From: an uncultured Lentisphaeria bacterium
GTDB lineage: Bacteria > Verrucomicrobiota > Lentisphaeria > Victivallales > UBA1829
Direction of reading: 5' to 3'
Length of the DNA: 32,072 bases
NCBI GenBank assembly: GCA_905197955.1
Contig: CAJKAR010000046.1
Coordinates: 1-32,072 of the forward strand
Shown: piece after piece, positions 7,631 through 16,908 of the stretch
Layout: each line of letters opens with the position of its first letter
Position numbering within the stretch: position 1 is the first letter of the stretch
Made by a program: the position numbers and the translations under genes
Notes under the pieces: generated by a model
The model's database searches: none
What the model was told of the DNA's origin: nothing
Seen by the model: the letters and a program-made list of their open reading frames with translations, nothing else

Positions 7631-10351
7631 ATGATAAAAAGATGTTTTACAATTTTGCTTCTCTTTACTCTTTTTTCCTTTTGTGGAAGGGGCGCAGGGA
7701 AGTCGGAAGAAAATCAGGGGTTGATTTCTAAAGAGAATCTTGTTCTGGAAACGAATTTTGTCGAGAATGTCCGGATGTATACCGCCAAAAAGAAGGGAAG
7801 TTTTTCCGGTCCCTTACCGATTCCATGGATTCAGGATTATACCGGTTTTAAAAATGCTGTGGTCTGTACAGAAATATTGAATTGGCCTCCGGATCACTTT
7901 ATGCGTTTTTCCATTCAAAAAGGGGAACCTCAGTTTCTTGTTCCGCTGAAGGGAATTCAAGCGGGAAAAAAATATCGGTTGAGTGCGTTTGTACGGAATC
8001 AGACAAAAGGATGCGTAAGAATGAGTCTCCGTTACCGGTTTGCTCCGTATATTACAGTGGCAGAAGGGTTGCTGTTTCCTTCAGAGGATTGGAAAAATCG
8101 GGAAATTTTGTTTGAAGTTCCTGCGAAAACTCCGAGTGTGCCTCTGGTTCTGATGATGATCTTTGAGGGGGGCGGAACGTTTGATATTGTTTACTTGAAA
8201 CTGCAGGAGATCGGTGATGCGGAGAAAGTTCCGCCTCTTTTGAAGCGTCCGCCGAAGAGTTGTAAAAATTATTTCCGGAACTCCTGTTTTCCTCTTGGAC
8301 TTCAAAGTGGCTGGGTTCGGTATTACAGTCATGCGGTCATAACATCAGATACGGCGGTCAAGGGGCCTTCCGGGGCGCCGGCATTGAAGCTTTCTTCTCC
8401 GAAGGGACAGATCCATGGACTGTGCAGCGAGCCGTTCAATGTTGCAGATGTGGAGAGAATGAATTCGGTCTCATTTTCTTTCAAAGGGAATGGCAGGTAT
8501 TCGGCGGGGGTGTATTCGGAGAATAAATGTCTGGCATCGCTCCAACTGAATCCTGGGGCGGATTGGAAACGGGTTGCAATTCCGTTCAAAGCTCCAGCGG
8601 ATGCGTTATCGTTTACGATACGTTTTCAGGGGGATGGAACCGTGTTTTTGGATGCTTTCAGAGCGGCGCCAGCGGATCAGACCGAGTATGTGCCAACTGG
8701 AGAATGCGAGATTGCTCTGGCTCTGCCAAAGTCTGAAATCAGCTCCCGGCAGATTCAGTTTGAGGATGAGGCATCTCTCGTTAAATATCATTTGACCGGA
8801 AAAGCTGATGGCGTCACTTTGCGATTCAAAATAGTCAATCTCTATCAGAAGGAGAAAGTGCTGCCTGAAGTTAGGGTTACGGATCAGACGCGGGATGGTG
8901 TTCTGAATTATCTGGTTTTTCCGGAGGTTCCGTATGGACAATTCCGGATTGAGGTCCAGGCTTTCAGAAATGGAAAACCGGTATCCAGAGTGAATGAGCT
9001 GGTGGTTACGCGAATTAAAAGACCGCTTTACTGGGGCAGAGATGCGAAAGATTCGCCCTTCGGGGTTCATGTCATGGCATATGGAGATATTCTGAAAGCG
9101 GTCAAGGCGGCGGGAATCAACTGGGTTCGGCTGCATGATGCTGGATATGAATCCACAAGCTGGTTTTATCTGGAGCCGGAGAAAGGCAAATGGCGTTTTC
9201 GAGACAGTACTGTGCGGGCGTATCGTAATCATCATCTTAAGATTTTCGGGCAGCTGGGAACTGCGCCGAAATGGGCCAGCTTTCTGGCGCGGACGGATAC
9301 CGGCAGGAAAAAGCCCGGGTATTTTGACCGTTATTTTCAGCCTTCGGACAGAGAGGCATTTGCCAATTATGTGAGAGTGATTGTCGGGCGCTATAAAGGG
9401 GTCATTGACGACTGGTTCATCTGGAATGAACCTTGGGGAGCCTGCTGGTGGGCGATCGGTTATGACCGGCGGAAGAATCGCTATATTACGAGTAAAAATC
9501 CTGCCGCGGATTTTGCCGGACTATGTAAAACGGCATATCTTGAGGCAAAGAAGGTGAATCCGAATGTCAAAATTGCAGGCTTTAATACCACCGGAGGAAT
9601 GGAGGGAGAACGCTGGACTGAGGGAGTGTATAATGCGGGTGGACTTGAGTTTTGTGATGCCGTTGATTTTCATTATTATACGGCAAGAAGAAACGGGTAT
9701 CCCGGGGATGGGGTCGAATCCATGTTCCGGAGTGCTTTTGCTCCACTGCTGAAGAAAGACGGGAAGATTGGAAAAGAGATTTATATGTCAGAGGGACAGG
9801 GCGCCAGCACTGGCGGAGTCAGCGGGGACAGATCCATGCGATATGCCGGACTTTATCGTCATACTGTCCCGTGGAACAACCGGGAGGATTATCATTCCAT
9901 TGCTGAATATAATATTCGTTATTTGATTTCTCTTCTGAGTTTGGGGGTCAAGAGAGTTTTCTTTTATGCGGCGCATAGTTATTCGGATTTTTCTGCTGCT
10001 CCGAATTTTCTGTTTTTATTCTGTGCAGATGGTTCTCCTCATCCGATGTTTGTGGCTCATGCCGCTTTTGCGGAGAGAGTGGAAAATATGAGCTTTGTGA
10101 AAGTCAGAGAGATTAAAAAGGGCATTTTTGCTTATTTCTTTTCTGATCATCGGAAGTCGCTTGCTGCGGTTTCTTCCAGATTTCTGGAAAAAGAATGTTC
10201 GATCAACTGTGATTTGAAAGAGTGCAAAGTGGCGGATTTATATGGAAATCCTGTTGAATTGCCTGCGGTTTATCGGGGGGTGATGCTTTACTTCGAAGCA
10301 CCGGTTCCGGTGGAGCGTCTTGAGGCCGCGTTAGTGGCTGGTGCTCGATGA
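7631..10351 (+). CDS. Secreted multidomain GH-A-clan glycoside hydrolase (GH39-like)
   Basis: This is a 906-aa exported enzyme. It has a signal segment (MIKRCFTILLLFTLFSFC), two carbohydrate-binding-like beta sandwiches (about residues 40-200 and 215-350) and an Ig-like linker (about 365-470). A TIM barrel runs from about 478, starting 'FGVHVMAYGD', to about 850. The likely acid/base is E600 in 'FIWNEPWG' and the likely nucleophile E721 in 'YMSEGQG', the arrangement of clan GH-A retaining enzymes. The exact family and substrate are uncertain. Start ATG 7631 is preferred over ATG 7586 because AGGAGG (7616-7621) is 9 nt upstream and the signal peptide then begins properly. The gene follows a pseudopilin gene and ends 21 bp inside the convergent AraC gene. 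Confidence 0.8.
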   Translation: MIKRCFTILLLFTLFSFCGRGAGKSEENQGLISKENLVLETNFVENVRMYTAKKKGSFSGPLPIPWIQDYTGFKNAVVCTEILNWPPDHFMRFSIQKGEPQFLVPLKGIQAGKKYRLSAFVRNQTKGCVRMSLRYRFAPYITVAEGLLFPSEDWKNREILFEVPAKTPSVPLVLMMIFEGGGTFDIVYLKLQEIGDAEKVPPLLKRPPKSCKNYFRNSCFPLGLQSGWVRYYSHAVITSDTAVKGPSGAPALKLSSPKGQIHGLCSEPFNVADVERMNSVSFSFKGNGRYSAGVYSENKCLASLQLNPGADWKRVAIPFKAPADALSFTIRFQGDGTVFLDAFRAAPADQTEYVPTGECEIALALPKSEISSRQIQFEDEASLVKYHLTGKADGVTLRFKIVNLYQKEKVLPEVRVTDQTRDGVLNYLVFPEVPYGQFRIEVQAFRNGKPVSRVNELVVTRIKRPLYWGRDAKDSPFGVHVMAYGDILKAVKAAGINWVRLHDAGYESTSWFYLEPEKGKWRFRDSTVRAYRNHHLKIFGQLGTAPKWASFLARTDTGRKKPGYFDRYFQPSDREAFANYVRVIVGRYKGVIDDWFIWNEPWGACWWAIGYDRRKNRYITSKNPAADFAGLCKTAYLEAKKVNPNVKIAGFNTTGGMEGERWTEGVYNAGGLEFCDAVDFHYYTARRNGYPGDGVESMFRSAFAPLLKKDGKIGKEIYMSEGQGASTGGVSGDRSMRYAGLYRHTVPWNNREDYHSIAEYNIRYLISLLSLGVKRVFFYAAHSYSDFSAAPNFLFLFCADGSPHPMFVAHAAFAERVENMSFVKVREIKKGIFAYFFSDHRKSLAAVSSRFLEKECSINCDLKECKVADLYGNPVELPAVYRGVMLYFEAPVPVERLEAALVAGAR

Positions 10352-11194
10352 AGATGGAATGGTGTGTCTGCAGATGGAACGATAGGCTTTCGGCGGAATC
10401 TTTTTTTCCTTATGGAAGGCGCGGATGAAGTAGTACGGATCGGGAAATCCGGTTCGTGCGGCAATTTCGTAGATTTTCAAGTCGGTGTCTTCCAGAAGAC
10501 GGCATGCCTCGTCCAGCTGCTTTCTTCTGAGGTAGGTACCGGGAGGAACGCCGAACTGTTCTTTCCAGTATCGGAGAAAATTCCGATAGGACATGCCATG
10601 CGAACGTACTAAGCTTTCCAGATCGGGGTGCTCTGTAAAATGGAGATCCAGATAGGAGGCGATCCGGTAGAGTTCCGCGGCATATGGCGGATCGCGCCGT
10701 TTTCGCTCCCGGAGATTCAATAGCATTTCCTGGACAAGACGGATGCAGCAGCTGTCCAGACGATCGGTATTCCCAGGATGCTGGATCGTCGCCGAAAGAT
10801 GAAAGATTTCTTTCAGGATATCTGTCAGATTGAACTCGCGACGGAAGGGCGTAAGAACGCATTCCGGACGGGTCGTAAGCTCTTGGAAATGTTCCAGATG
10901 TTCCGGTCGGTACGAAAAATAGAATTTCTCCACCGGTGCCGGATTGATGGCGCAGTATTCCGGCCCCGGACAGGTGAAGATGAAGGCGGGAACTTCCGAT
11001 TCATATTCCTGATCGCCGATTCGATACCCTGTCCGTCCTGTGCGCGAAGAGAGTACTATTCCAAAGTTGATGCTCGTTCTGTGCAATGGAACAGGCATTT
11101 GATAGTCCTGACGGTTATAGGCAATATAACTGACAGGAGGAAACAGCGTCGTTTCCCTCGGTACAGAATCCAGATTCAAACTGAAGTTTTCCAT
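10331..11194 (-). CDS. AraC-family transcriptional regulator
   Basis: This 287-aa regulator has an N-terminal cupin-like effector domain. A C-terminal double helix-turn-helix follows at about residues 185-285, with 'DLESLVRSHGMSYRNFLRYWKEQFG' as the first unit and 'IYEIAARTGFPDPYYFIRAFHK' as the second, ending in the typical PPKAYR. ATG 11194 is chosen because AGAGG (11201-11205) is 6 nt upstream; an upstream TTG at 11230 has no ribosome site. It is convergent with, and overlaps by 21 bp, the secreted glycosidase gene, which it may or may not control. The target is probably a carbohydrate gene, but nothing in the sequence fixes it. Confidence 0.9.
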   Translation of the reverse strand: MENFSLNLDSVPRETTLFPPVSYIAYNRQDYQMPVPLHRTSINFGIVLSSRTGRTGYRIGDQEYESEVPAFIFTCPGPEYCAINPAPVEKFYFSYRPEHLEHFQELTTRPECVLTPFRREFNLTDILKEIFHLSATIQHPGNTDRLDSCCIRLVQEMLLNLRERKRRDPPYAAELYRIASYLDLHFTEHPDLESLVRSHGMSYRNFLRYWKEQFGVPPGTYLRRKQLDEACRLLEDTDLKIYEIAARTGFPDPYYFIRAFHKEKKIPPKAYRSICRHTIPSSSSTSH

Positions 11195-11309
11195 TTCCGG
11201 CCTCTTAGTTTCATGCCTGCTTTGCCGCAATGTAATCCGGATTTTCTGCTTTTCAAGTCTTCTGAAGACGGGACGTGAGGTTTATATGGAAGGTTATTGT
11301 TTTTTTAGC

Positions 11310-11395
11310 GCGGACGTTGCCGCGATTTTTTATGCGGACGTTGCCATTTTTTTATGCGGACGTTGCCGCGATTTTTTTGCGGATTTTTTGTTTGC
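11310..11395. repeat. Short direct repeats of a 22-24 bp GCGGACGTTGCC unit
   Basis: GCGGACGTTGCC occurs at 11310, 11334 and 11356, each followed by a T-rich stretch, and a partial GCGGATTTTTTG follows. The spacing is 24 then 22 bp. On the minus strand each unit reads A-run then GGCAACGTCCGC, lying downstream of the FAD oxidoreductase stop. It occupies the 307-bp gap between that gene and the AraC start. Confidence 0.8.
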
Positions 11396-11415
11396 TGGTC
11401 GCCACGTCAGGAATT

Positions 11416-11470
11416 TCGCCCTGCGGGCGACCAGCTTGTTCAGCTGGACCGAAGCAGGTCACAGACCTGC
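11416..11470 (-). repeat. Dispersed copy of the window-start hairpin repeat
   Basis: On the minus strand this reads, in order, hairpin GCAGGTC-TGT-GACCTGC (11454-11470), TTCGGT, hairpin CCAGCT-GAACA-AGCTGG (11431-11447) and hairpin TCGCCC-GCA-GGGCGA (11416-11430). The first two stems are identical to those of the 91-bp array, while each loop differs by one base (TGA to TGT, GAATA to GAACA). It sits 32 bp past the end of the FAD oxidoreductase gene, in the same orientation as that gene. Confidence 0.9.
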
Positions 11471-11501
11471 ACCGTCGTCGCTTCGCTCCTCCCCCTTTAT
11501 T

Positions 11502-14153
11502 TTAATTTCTGGCGTAGAGAGCGTAGTAACCCTGCATTCCATTGGCATAGGAGGAAAGGATGGCATCAGCTTTGGTGGATGTGGGATCACATGCTTTCAA
11601 GGCTTTGGAAAGGTAGAGTTCCTTCAACTGACTGTTGCGGACAGATGTGTCATTGCGCACCTCCCGATTGGAATCCAACGCATCCTGGAGCGTTTGAACG
11701 GCATGTCCCGTTGCCCCCGGTGTGTTCAGCAGTCGTTCCAGTTCAGGAATTGCACGCGGATCCGGATTCCGCATCAGCATCATGCTGATTGTACGGATGT
11801 GGGAGAATGCTTGATCAAGAGTCAGTGCTTGCAGTTTCTGTAAAACCAGATCCGCATCGCCGCCGATTCTGGAAAGAGCCATCAGATAGCTGTCAAGTTC
11901 GCTGAGAGAACGTCCGAATTGTCCCATTCCGGTGTAGTTCCATCCCTCATCCCAGTCACGGGATGCGATTGCTTCGCAGAGGAGAGCCTTGCCGGAGGAA
12001 TCTCCCAGAAATGCCAGAATATGGGCTGTATGGAGATTGGGATTTTCGGCAAATTGTTTCTGGAGTTCGGGCAGGGCTTTGGCTTCATCGAGGAAGATGG
12101 AGGCTAATTCATAGTGGCTGTCGTCTGGAGCGATGGATCCGATGGCGTCGTGTTCCGAAAGAACGGAGGCCGGAAGGATATCCTTGTCGATGAGTTTTTG
12201 CTGAAGGCTCTTCAGATCAATTTTGCGCAGCGGAGTATCGGCTGCTGCGGACATGGCACAGGCAAGTCCTGCTGCATAGCCCTGATTTTGCACATCGGGC
12301 TGCATGCGGATCAGAGGCATGCAGTCGCGATGGGCGCTGACGCCCAGTCCTGTGACGAGCACTCCTTCCAGATTGCGCGGAAGAAGGGCGCGGAAGGGGA
12401 CTTTGGCATAATACGGTTGATGCTCCGTCGGTTTGAGCATGAACATCGGATGCAGAATGAATCCATGGGTATCGAAATTGCTCATGGCAATGTTGATGGT
12501 GTCATCGTACATGCGGTTGGCAAAGAAGTCCTGCGGCTGGAGAACGATATCTCCGATGATGCGTCGGCGTTCACGGGTATCGAGAATCTGGGCTCCGTCG
12601 AAAGCATCCCGGAATTTGCCGTGGGACATGGTGAACGCTCTGGTTGCATCCACGACATCCGAGTCGCAGATGAATGTGTAATCGGAATTTGCATAGCTGG
12701 AGTTCAGTGAGATTTCCGGCAGACCTGCGCCCTGAACGGCGACTTCATCGGTGACGAGGGGGGCTGTTTCGGCTCCTGCTGCTGCGGCAAGATCGGCGTT
12801 TCCAGTGGCATCGACAAGAGCTTTTGCCCGGATGACGGCTGTTCCGCAGGGGCCGGATACGACTGCTCCGCAGACTCGGTTTCCTTCGATTGCTGCGGCA
12901 ATGGTCATGGTTTCGAAATAGAGACGGGCTCCGGCATGATCCGCCTGTTCCAGGAGCCATTCCCGTTTCCATTGAGAGTTTGTCTGACCGCGTTCGAAAT
13001 CGTAGTTCGGATGATCTCCCATATGGTAGACCCCCTGATCCATCTCGCTGGTAAATCCGACCCGGTTGCCGAACCAGTAGGTTCCGATGTAGCCGGCGGT
13101 GCAGACCCCTCCGAGAATATCGAGTGTTTCTACGCAGATCGTATTGGCACCGGCTCTGGCGGCGCTGATGGCGGCGGAGGCTCCGCCGGTTCCGCCTCCG
13201 ACGACCAGAACGTCACACTCTTCCTGTTCCGGGAGGCTGTTGAGATCAAAGTCGACCGTTTCGCAGTTCCGGAACCGGAAGAATTCGTCTTTGCGGACGA
13301 CATCATACTTCGGATTTCCTGATTTTACATGGAACTGTTCCGGTTTTCCCGGTGAGCACTCCTTCAGGAGTTTTGCGATTTCTGCCGCATTGCCTCGGGC
13401 GGCGGAGACAAAAGGACTGGCGGAAGTCGGCCGGTACTCTTCTGCAACGCCGTCATTCAGATGGAAGTGACAGCGGTCTGCAATTTCCGCCGTATTCTGA
13501 TCCCAGGCCGCGAGACGGATTGCCACTGCGGCTTTTGCGAGATCGGCAGGAGAATTGCCTTTGAATTCCATTGGTTTTGAGACCTGGTACATGGGATAAT
13601 TTTTTCCGCCGTCGGTGATTGTGCCCTGGCAGGGACGAATGGTCAAGCCTGTATCTTTTGCGACTTCTCCGATGACATTCAGTTCCACGGGATAAACCCC
13701 CGGCTGGAACGGCTGGAACGGGGCTCCGGCAAGACGAAGGACCAGAGAGCGTTCCGTTGCATCGAGGATCACTTTTGCCGCAATGATCTGAAATCCGCTG
13801 CGGTTTGCCACGAGCAGTCCGGCGGGAGTGCCGTTTTTGTCATGGACGATCTGAACCGGATGGGTTTGGAAAAGATGGTCGATTCCCGCATCAATGAGTT
13901 TTTGGTCCAGAGTATATTTGATTTTCATCGGATGGAGAGTGGCATCGGTTCCGAACAAGTCGAGATAGTCTTCGCTTTTCGGCGCAAAGAGGTCCAGAGT
14001 TGCGCAAAGATCTTCGCCAAGATAGCTGAACGGGGTGGCGCAGAAAACCTTGAATCCCTGTTTCCCGAGTTTCAGCGCCGTATTGACTGCGCGAAGAGTG
14101 CCGCCGATAACCAGAAGATCGACATGGTGAATGACTGGGGCTTTAATAATCAT
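11502..14153 (-). CDS. Duplicated FAD-dependent oxidoreductase with C-terminal helical repeat region
   Basis: This 883-aa protein consists of two FAD_oxidored-like halves and a helical tail. The second half (from about residue 312) has an intact dinucleotide fold, 'CDVLVVGGGTGGASAA' at 313-328, and a later 'ALVDATGNADLAAAAGAE'. The first half starts 'VDLLVIGGTLRAVNTALKLG' and contains 'VILDATERSLVLRLAGA', so it looks like a degenerate copy whose GxGxxG is broken. Residues from about 690 are alpha-helical and resemble HEAT repeats. It is probably a flavin-dependent dehydrogenase acting on a sugar or sugar acid; the substrate is unknown. No signal peptide is visible. AAGAGG lies about 6 nt before the ATG. 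It is divergent from the NSS transporter gene across a 276-bp gap in which I saw no gene. Confidence 0.8.
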   Translation of the reverse strand: MIIKAPVIHHVDLLVIGGTLRAVNTALKLGKQGFKVFCATPFSYLGEDLCATLDLFAPKSEDYLDLFGTDATLHPMKIKYTLDQKLIDAGIDHLFQTHPVQIVHDKNGTPAGLLVANRSGFQIIAAKVILDATERSLVLRLAGAPFQPFQPGVYPVELNVIGEVAKDTGLTIRPCQGTITDGGKNYPMYQVSKPMEFKGNSPADLAKAAVAIRLAAWDQNTAEIADRCHFHLNDGVAEEYRPTSASPFVSAARGNAAEIAKLLKECSPGKPEQFHVKSGNPKYDVVRKDEFFRFRNCETVDFDLNSLPEQEECDVLVVGGGTGGASAAISAARAGANTICVETLDILGGVCTAGYIGTYWFGNRVGFTSEMDQGVYHMGDHPNYDFERGQTNSQWKREWLLEQADHAGARLYFETMTIAAAIEGNRVCGAVVSGPCGTAVIRAKALVDATGNADLAAAAGAETAPLVTDEVAVQGAGLPEISLNSSYANSDYTFICDSDVVDATRAFTMSHGKFRDAFDGAQILDTRERRRIIGDIVLQPQDFFANRMYDDTINIAMSNFDTHGFILHPMFMLKPTEHQPYYAKVPFRALLPRNLEGVLVTGLGVSAHRDCMPLIRMQPDVQNQGYAAGLACAMSAAADTPLRKIDLKSLQQKLIDKDILPASVLSEHDAIGSIAPDDSHYELASIFLDEAKALPELQKQFAENPNLHTAHILAFLGDSSGKALLCEAIASRDWDEGWNYTGMGQFGRSLSELDSYLMALSRIGGDADLVLQKLQALTLDQAFSHIRTISMMLMRNPDPRAIPELERLLNTPGATGHAVQTLQDALDSNREVRNDTSVRNSQLKELYLSKALKACDPTSTKADAILSSYANGMQGYYALYARN

Positions 14154-14429
14154 GATTTACCTCTTTTCCTTTTTTTGATTTTGAAAGAGAATATACATCC
14201 GGGAGACGGGAATAAAATGTATTCCGATGACAAAAAAATGGATTTTTTTGACAAAATGTTCTTTTTACAATGAGAATCTGTTTTCGGTTCAGGCAAAGGA
14301 GAAAATGGAATCAGGTTTTCCCTCTCAATTTTCTTTGGTTCCTGATTTGAAAAAAACTCGTTCCGACACTACATTAGGGAATTTATTTGCAATTGTCAAC
14401 ACTGCAACATGTCGGAGAGTGGCGGAAGA

Positions 14430-16025
14430 ATGGAAAAAAGAGAGACTTGGAGCGGCAATTTCGGGTTTATCATGGCAACAATCGGCTCGGCGATCGGGCT
14501 GGGAAATGTATGGAAATTTCCGTATATCACAGGAATGAACGGCGGCGGCGCGTTTGTGATTGTTTATATTATCTGTGTTCTGCTGCTGGGGGTTCCGGTG
14601 ATGATCTGCGAGATGAATATCGGGCGTAAGACCGGGCTGAATGCCTATGGAGCGTATAAGCGTCTGGAGCTGCGGCGTTCGCGAATCGGGCGTTTTATTG
14701 CTGCCGGTTTGATTCTGGGGGGACTTTGTCTGATCGGGGCAGGTTCTTATGGATTCGGGGCGGTTTCGGTGATTGCCGGATTGATCGTTCTGAAATTCGG
14801 ATTTGCCGCATTCGGGCTTCTTGCGATTTTCGGAGCATTGGTGATTCTTTCGTATTACGGAGTGGTTGGCGGATGGATTGTGGATTATACGTTCCGTTCC
14901 TTTACCGGGAATTTGAATTATAATGATGTTGCGTCAGCGGGAGAGGCGTTCGGCAAGCTGACGGAATCGCCTTGGAGAGTCTCGGTGTTTTATGTGATCT
15001 TCATGCTGTTGTGCGGAGGCATGCTGGTCGGCGGTGTTCGGGAGGGGATTGAGAAATGGTCCAAGATTCTGATGCCGCTGTTGTTTTTCCTGCTGCTTGC
15101 GGTGATCGTCCGGAGTGTGACGCTTCCGGGATCGTGGCCGGGAGTCAAGTTCTTTCTGGAACCCGATTTTTCCAAGCTGACTGCCGGCGGCATTCTGATG
15201 GCTCTGGGACAGTGTTTCTATTCTCTGAGTCTCGGCATGGGAATTACGGTAACCTACGGCAGTTACATGAGAAAGAATCAGGATATTTTTGCCGCCTCCT
15301 TCTGGGTTATGGTTCTGGATACTCTTGCCGCGGTTCTGGCTGGGCTTGCGATCTTTCCCGCCGTGTTTGCGATGGGGTTCAATCCTGGCGACGGACCGAG
15401 TCTGATCTTCAAGATTCTTCCTGCGACCTTCAATCATTTCCCCGGCGGTACCGGCTGGCTCTGGGGCGGGCTTTTCTTCCTGATGCTGACAATCGGTGCC
15501 GTGACCAGCGGAGTGGCGCTTCTCCAGAATGGCGTATCCTTTTTTCAGGATCAGCTCAAGTGGAGCCGGATGCGTTCGATTGCGGTCTGTTTCTGCGGGG
15601 TGACACTGTTTGGATTTCTCTCTTCGCTCAGTGTGGCGAACTGGAAACATATTCCTTCGGTACAGACTCTGATTGGAAAAATATTCGGGGCGGAGCATGT
15701 GCCGGGCAGTTTCTTTGATATGCTGGACAATCTGACTTCGAACTGGATGCTGCCGATTGGCGGGATGGTGATCTGTCTGTTTGTCGGCTGGGTCTGGACC
15801 GCTCGGAAGGCTGCGCGCGAACTGCGTCTGGGCGCGTCCAAGAGTTCTCCTGACGTGAATCTGATTTCTCTTCTTGCCGGATTCCGTGGGGAACCGATGT
15901 ACAAGACAACGCGCGATCATGGATTGACGCTGATTGCGTTGTGGGCGATCATCATCCGTTTCTTTGCTCCGGTTGTGATTTTCCTGATCTTCCTGCGGGC
16001 GGTTGGCGTGAACATTGGTTTCTGA
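14430..16025 (+). CDS. Sodium-dependent transporter of the neurotransmitter:sodium symporter (NSS) family
   Basis: This 531-aa integral membrane protein has the family signature in the first helix, 'GSAIGLGNVWKFPYITGMNGGGAF', followed by about 10 further helices. Bacterial relatives such as LeuT and MhsT import amino acids with sodium; the substrate here is not known. ATG 14430 is preferred because the family usually starts 'M-x-K-R-E-x-W' and a GGCGGA element lies just upstream; ATG 14409, in frame, has no ribosome site. The last codons (VNIGF then TGA) are repeated once downstream by a 39-bp duplication. Confidence 0.9.
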   Translation: MEKRETWSGNFGFIMATIGSAIGLGNVWKFPYITGMNGGGAFVIVYIICVLLLGVPVMICEMNIGRKTGLNAYGAYKRLELRRSRIGRFIAAGLILGGLCLIGAGSYGFGAVSVIAGLIVLKFGFAAFGLLAIFGALVILSYYGVVGGWIVDYTFRSFTGNLNYNDVASAGEAFGKLTESPWRVSVFYVIFMLLCGGMLVGGVREGIEKWSKILMPLLFFLLLAVIVRSVTLPGSWPGVKFFLEPDFSKLTAGGILMALGQCFYSLSLGMGITVTYGSYMRKNQDIFAASFWVMVLDTLAAVLAGLAIFPAVFAMGFNPGDGPSLIFKILPATFNHFPGGTGWLWGGLFFLMLTIGAVTSGVALLQNGVSFFQDQLKWSRMRSIAVCFCGVTLFGFLSSLSVANWKHIPSVQTLIGKIFGAEHVPGSFFDMLDNLTSNWMLPIGGMVICLFVGWVWTARKAARELRLGASKSSPDVNLISLLAGFRGEPMYKTTRDHGLTLIALWAIIIRFFAPVVIFLIFLRAVGVNIGF

Positions 16026-16066
16026 CCGTTCTGTCAGGCGGTTTGTGTGAACATTGGTTTCTGACC
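16008..16066 (+). repeat. 39-bp-period tandem duplication across the transporter stop codon
   Basis: The 20-mer GTGAACATTGGTTTCTGACC occurs at 16008-16027 and again at 16047-16066, with similar flanks (GCGGTTGGC versus GCGGTTTGT). The period is 39 bp, or 13 codons, so both copies encode VNIGF-stop in the same frame. Confidence 0.93.
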
Positions 16067-16095
16067 TTCGGTACAGAGGGCCGGTTCCGGCAAAA

Positions 16096-16884
16096 TCAGG
16101 CTTGCGAAAGAGCGGGCTGGTTCATCTGCCGGATGAATTCCAGTGGTTTTGCCGTTACTTCTGCCCATGCGGGACGGAATCCGCAGCGGAGAGCTGTGCG
16201 GACTGAAGCAAGATTCGACCATGCCGCACAGTAGAACGGGACTTTTCCTTTTTGCAGAATTTCTGCGGCGAGATTTCCGGTGAGAGCCGCTGCAATGCCG
16301 CATCTGCGATATTCCGGAAGGACATCCACTCCGATCTGCCACATGGTTTCGCAGTCGGCTGAGGCTCCGGCAAGTCCGATCAGTTGTCCTTTTCTGTCAT
16401 AGGCTCCTGCTGCGATGGAATCGAGCTCTTTTCTTTTTTCGCACAGAGCATTGCTCCATTGCGGCAGATAGAGTTCTTTGAATTCGGATGGGGAGAGGAT
16501 CCGGATTTGAAAAGGGCACTCCGGAATAGTCAGCCTGTTCAGATCCGGAAGAAAATACTCTGCCATGAAACAGACTCCCAGTCCCAGCGGCGTTAGAGCA
16601 CTGTTCAGCACATGAAGATGCGGTGTTTCAAAACAGTGTGCCATCGGGTAGGTATTCAGGTATTCTTCCGTGAGTTTCCGGCAGGGGGCGCTGACGGACG
16701 CAACAATATTATTCCCGTAGGAGACCAGATCGCAGTCGAACGGCAACTGTAGATATTTCCGCGCCAGAGAATTCTGACGGGATTCTGCAATTTTATGTTC
16801 CGATCGCAGATAGTCTTCTGCATCGCAGTTCTGATCGACTGCGGACTGGCGCATGGCTGTTTCCAGAATTTCACGGTTCGTCAT
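16096..16884 (-). CDS. GNAT-family N-acetyltransferase
   Basis: This 262-aa protein has a C-terminal GNAT domain at about residues 150-250. The acetyl-CoA-binding motif A is 'VDVLPEYRRCGIAAALTG' (the Q/R-x-x-G-x-G/A loop), followed by 'NLASVRTALRCGF', the usual helix before the last strands. The N-terminal 120 residues are not recognised and may set substrate specificity. The start ATG at 16884 has no obvious ribosome site and lies 24 nt after the stop of the hemerythrin-like gene, so translation may be coupled. The acceptor substrate is unknown. Confidence 0.8.
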   Translation of the reverse strand: MTNREILETAMRQSAVDQNCDAEDYLRSEHKIAESRQNSLARKYLQLPFDCDLVSYGNNIVASVSAPCRKLTEEYLNTYPMAHCFETPHLHVLNSALTPLGLGVCFMAEYFLPDLNRLTIPECPFQIRILSPSEFKELYLPQWSNALCEKRKELDSIAAGAYDRKGQLIGLAGASADCETMWQIGVDVLPEYRRCGIAAALTGNLAAEILQKGKVPFYCAAWSNLASVRTALRCGFRPAWAEVTAKPLEFIRQMNQPALSQA

Positions 16885-16908
16885 AGGCAGCGGTTCGTGG
16901 GGAGTACT

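Noticed and set aside
12114..13322. Plus-strand open frames inside the FAD oxidoreductase region
   Set aside because: Antisense shadows of an intact 883-aa gene.
14248..14253. TTGACA hexamer upstream of the NSS transporter as a promoter
   Set aside because: No acceptable -10 at 16-18 bp; the nearest TACAAT is only 12 bp away.
14934..15920. 328-aa minus-strand frame
   Set aside because: Antisense to the NSS transporter; rich in Arg/His/Gln with no domain.
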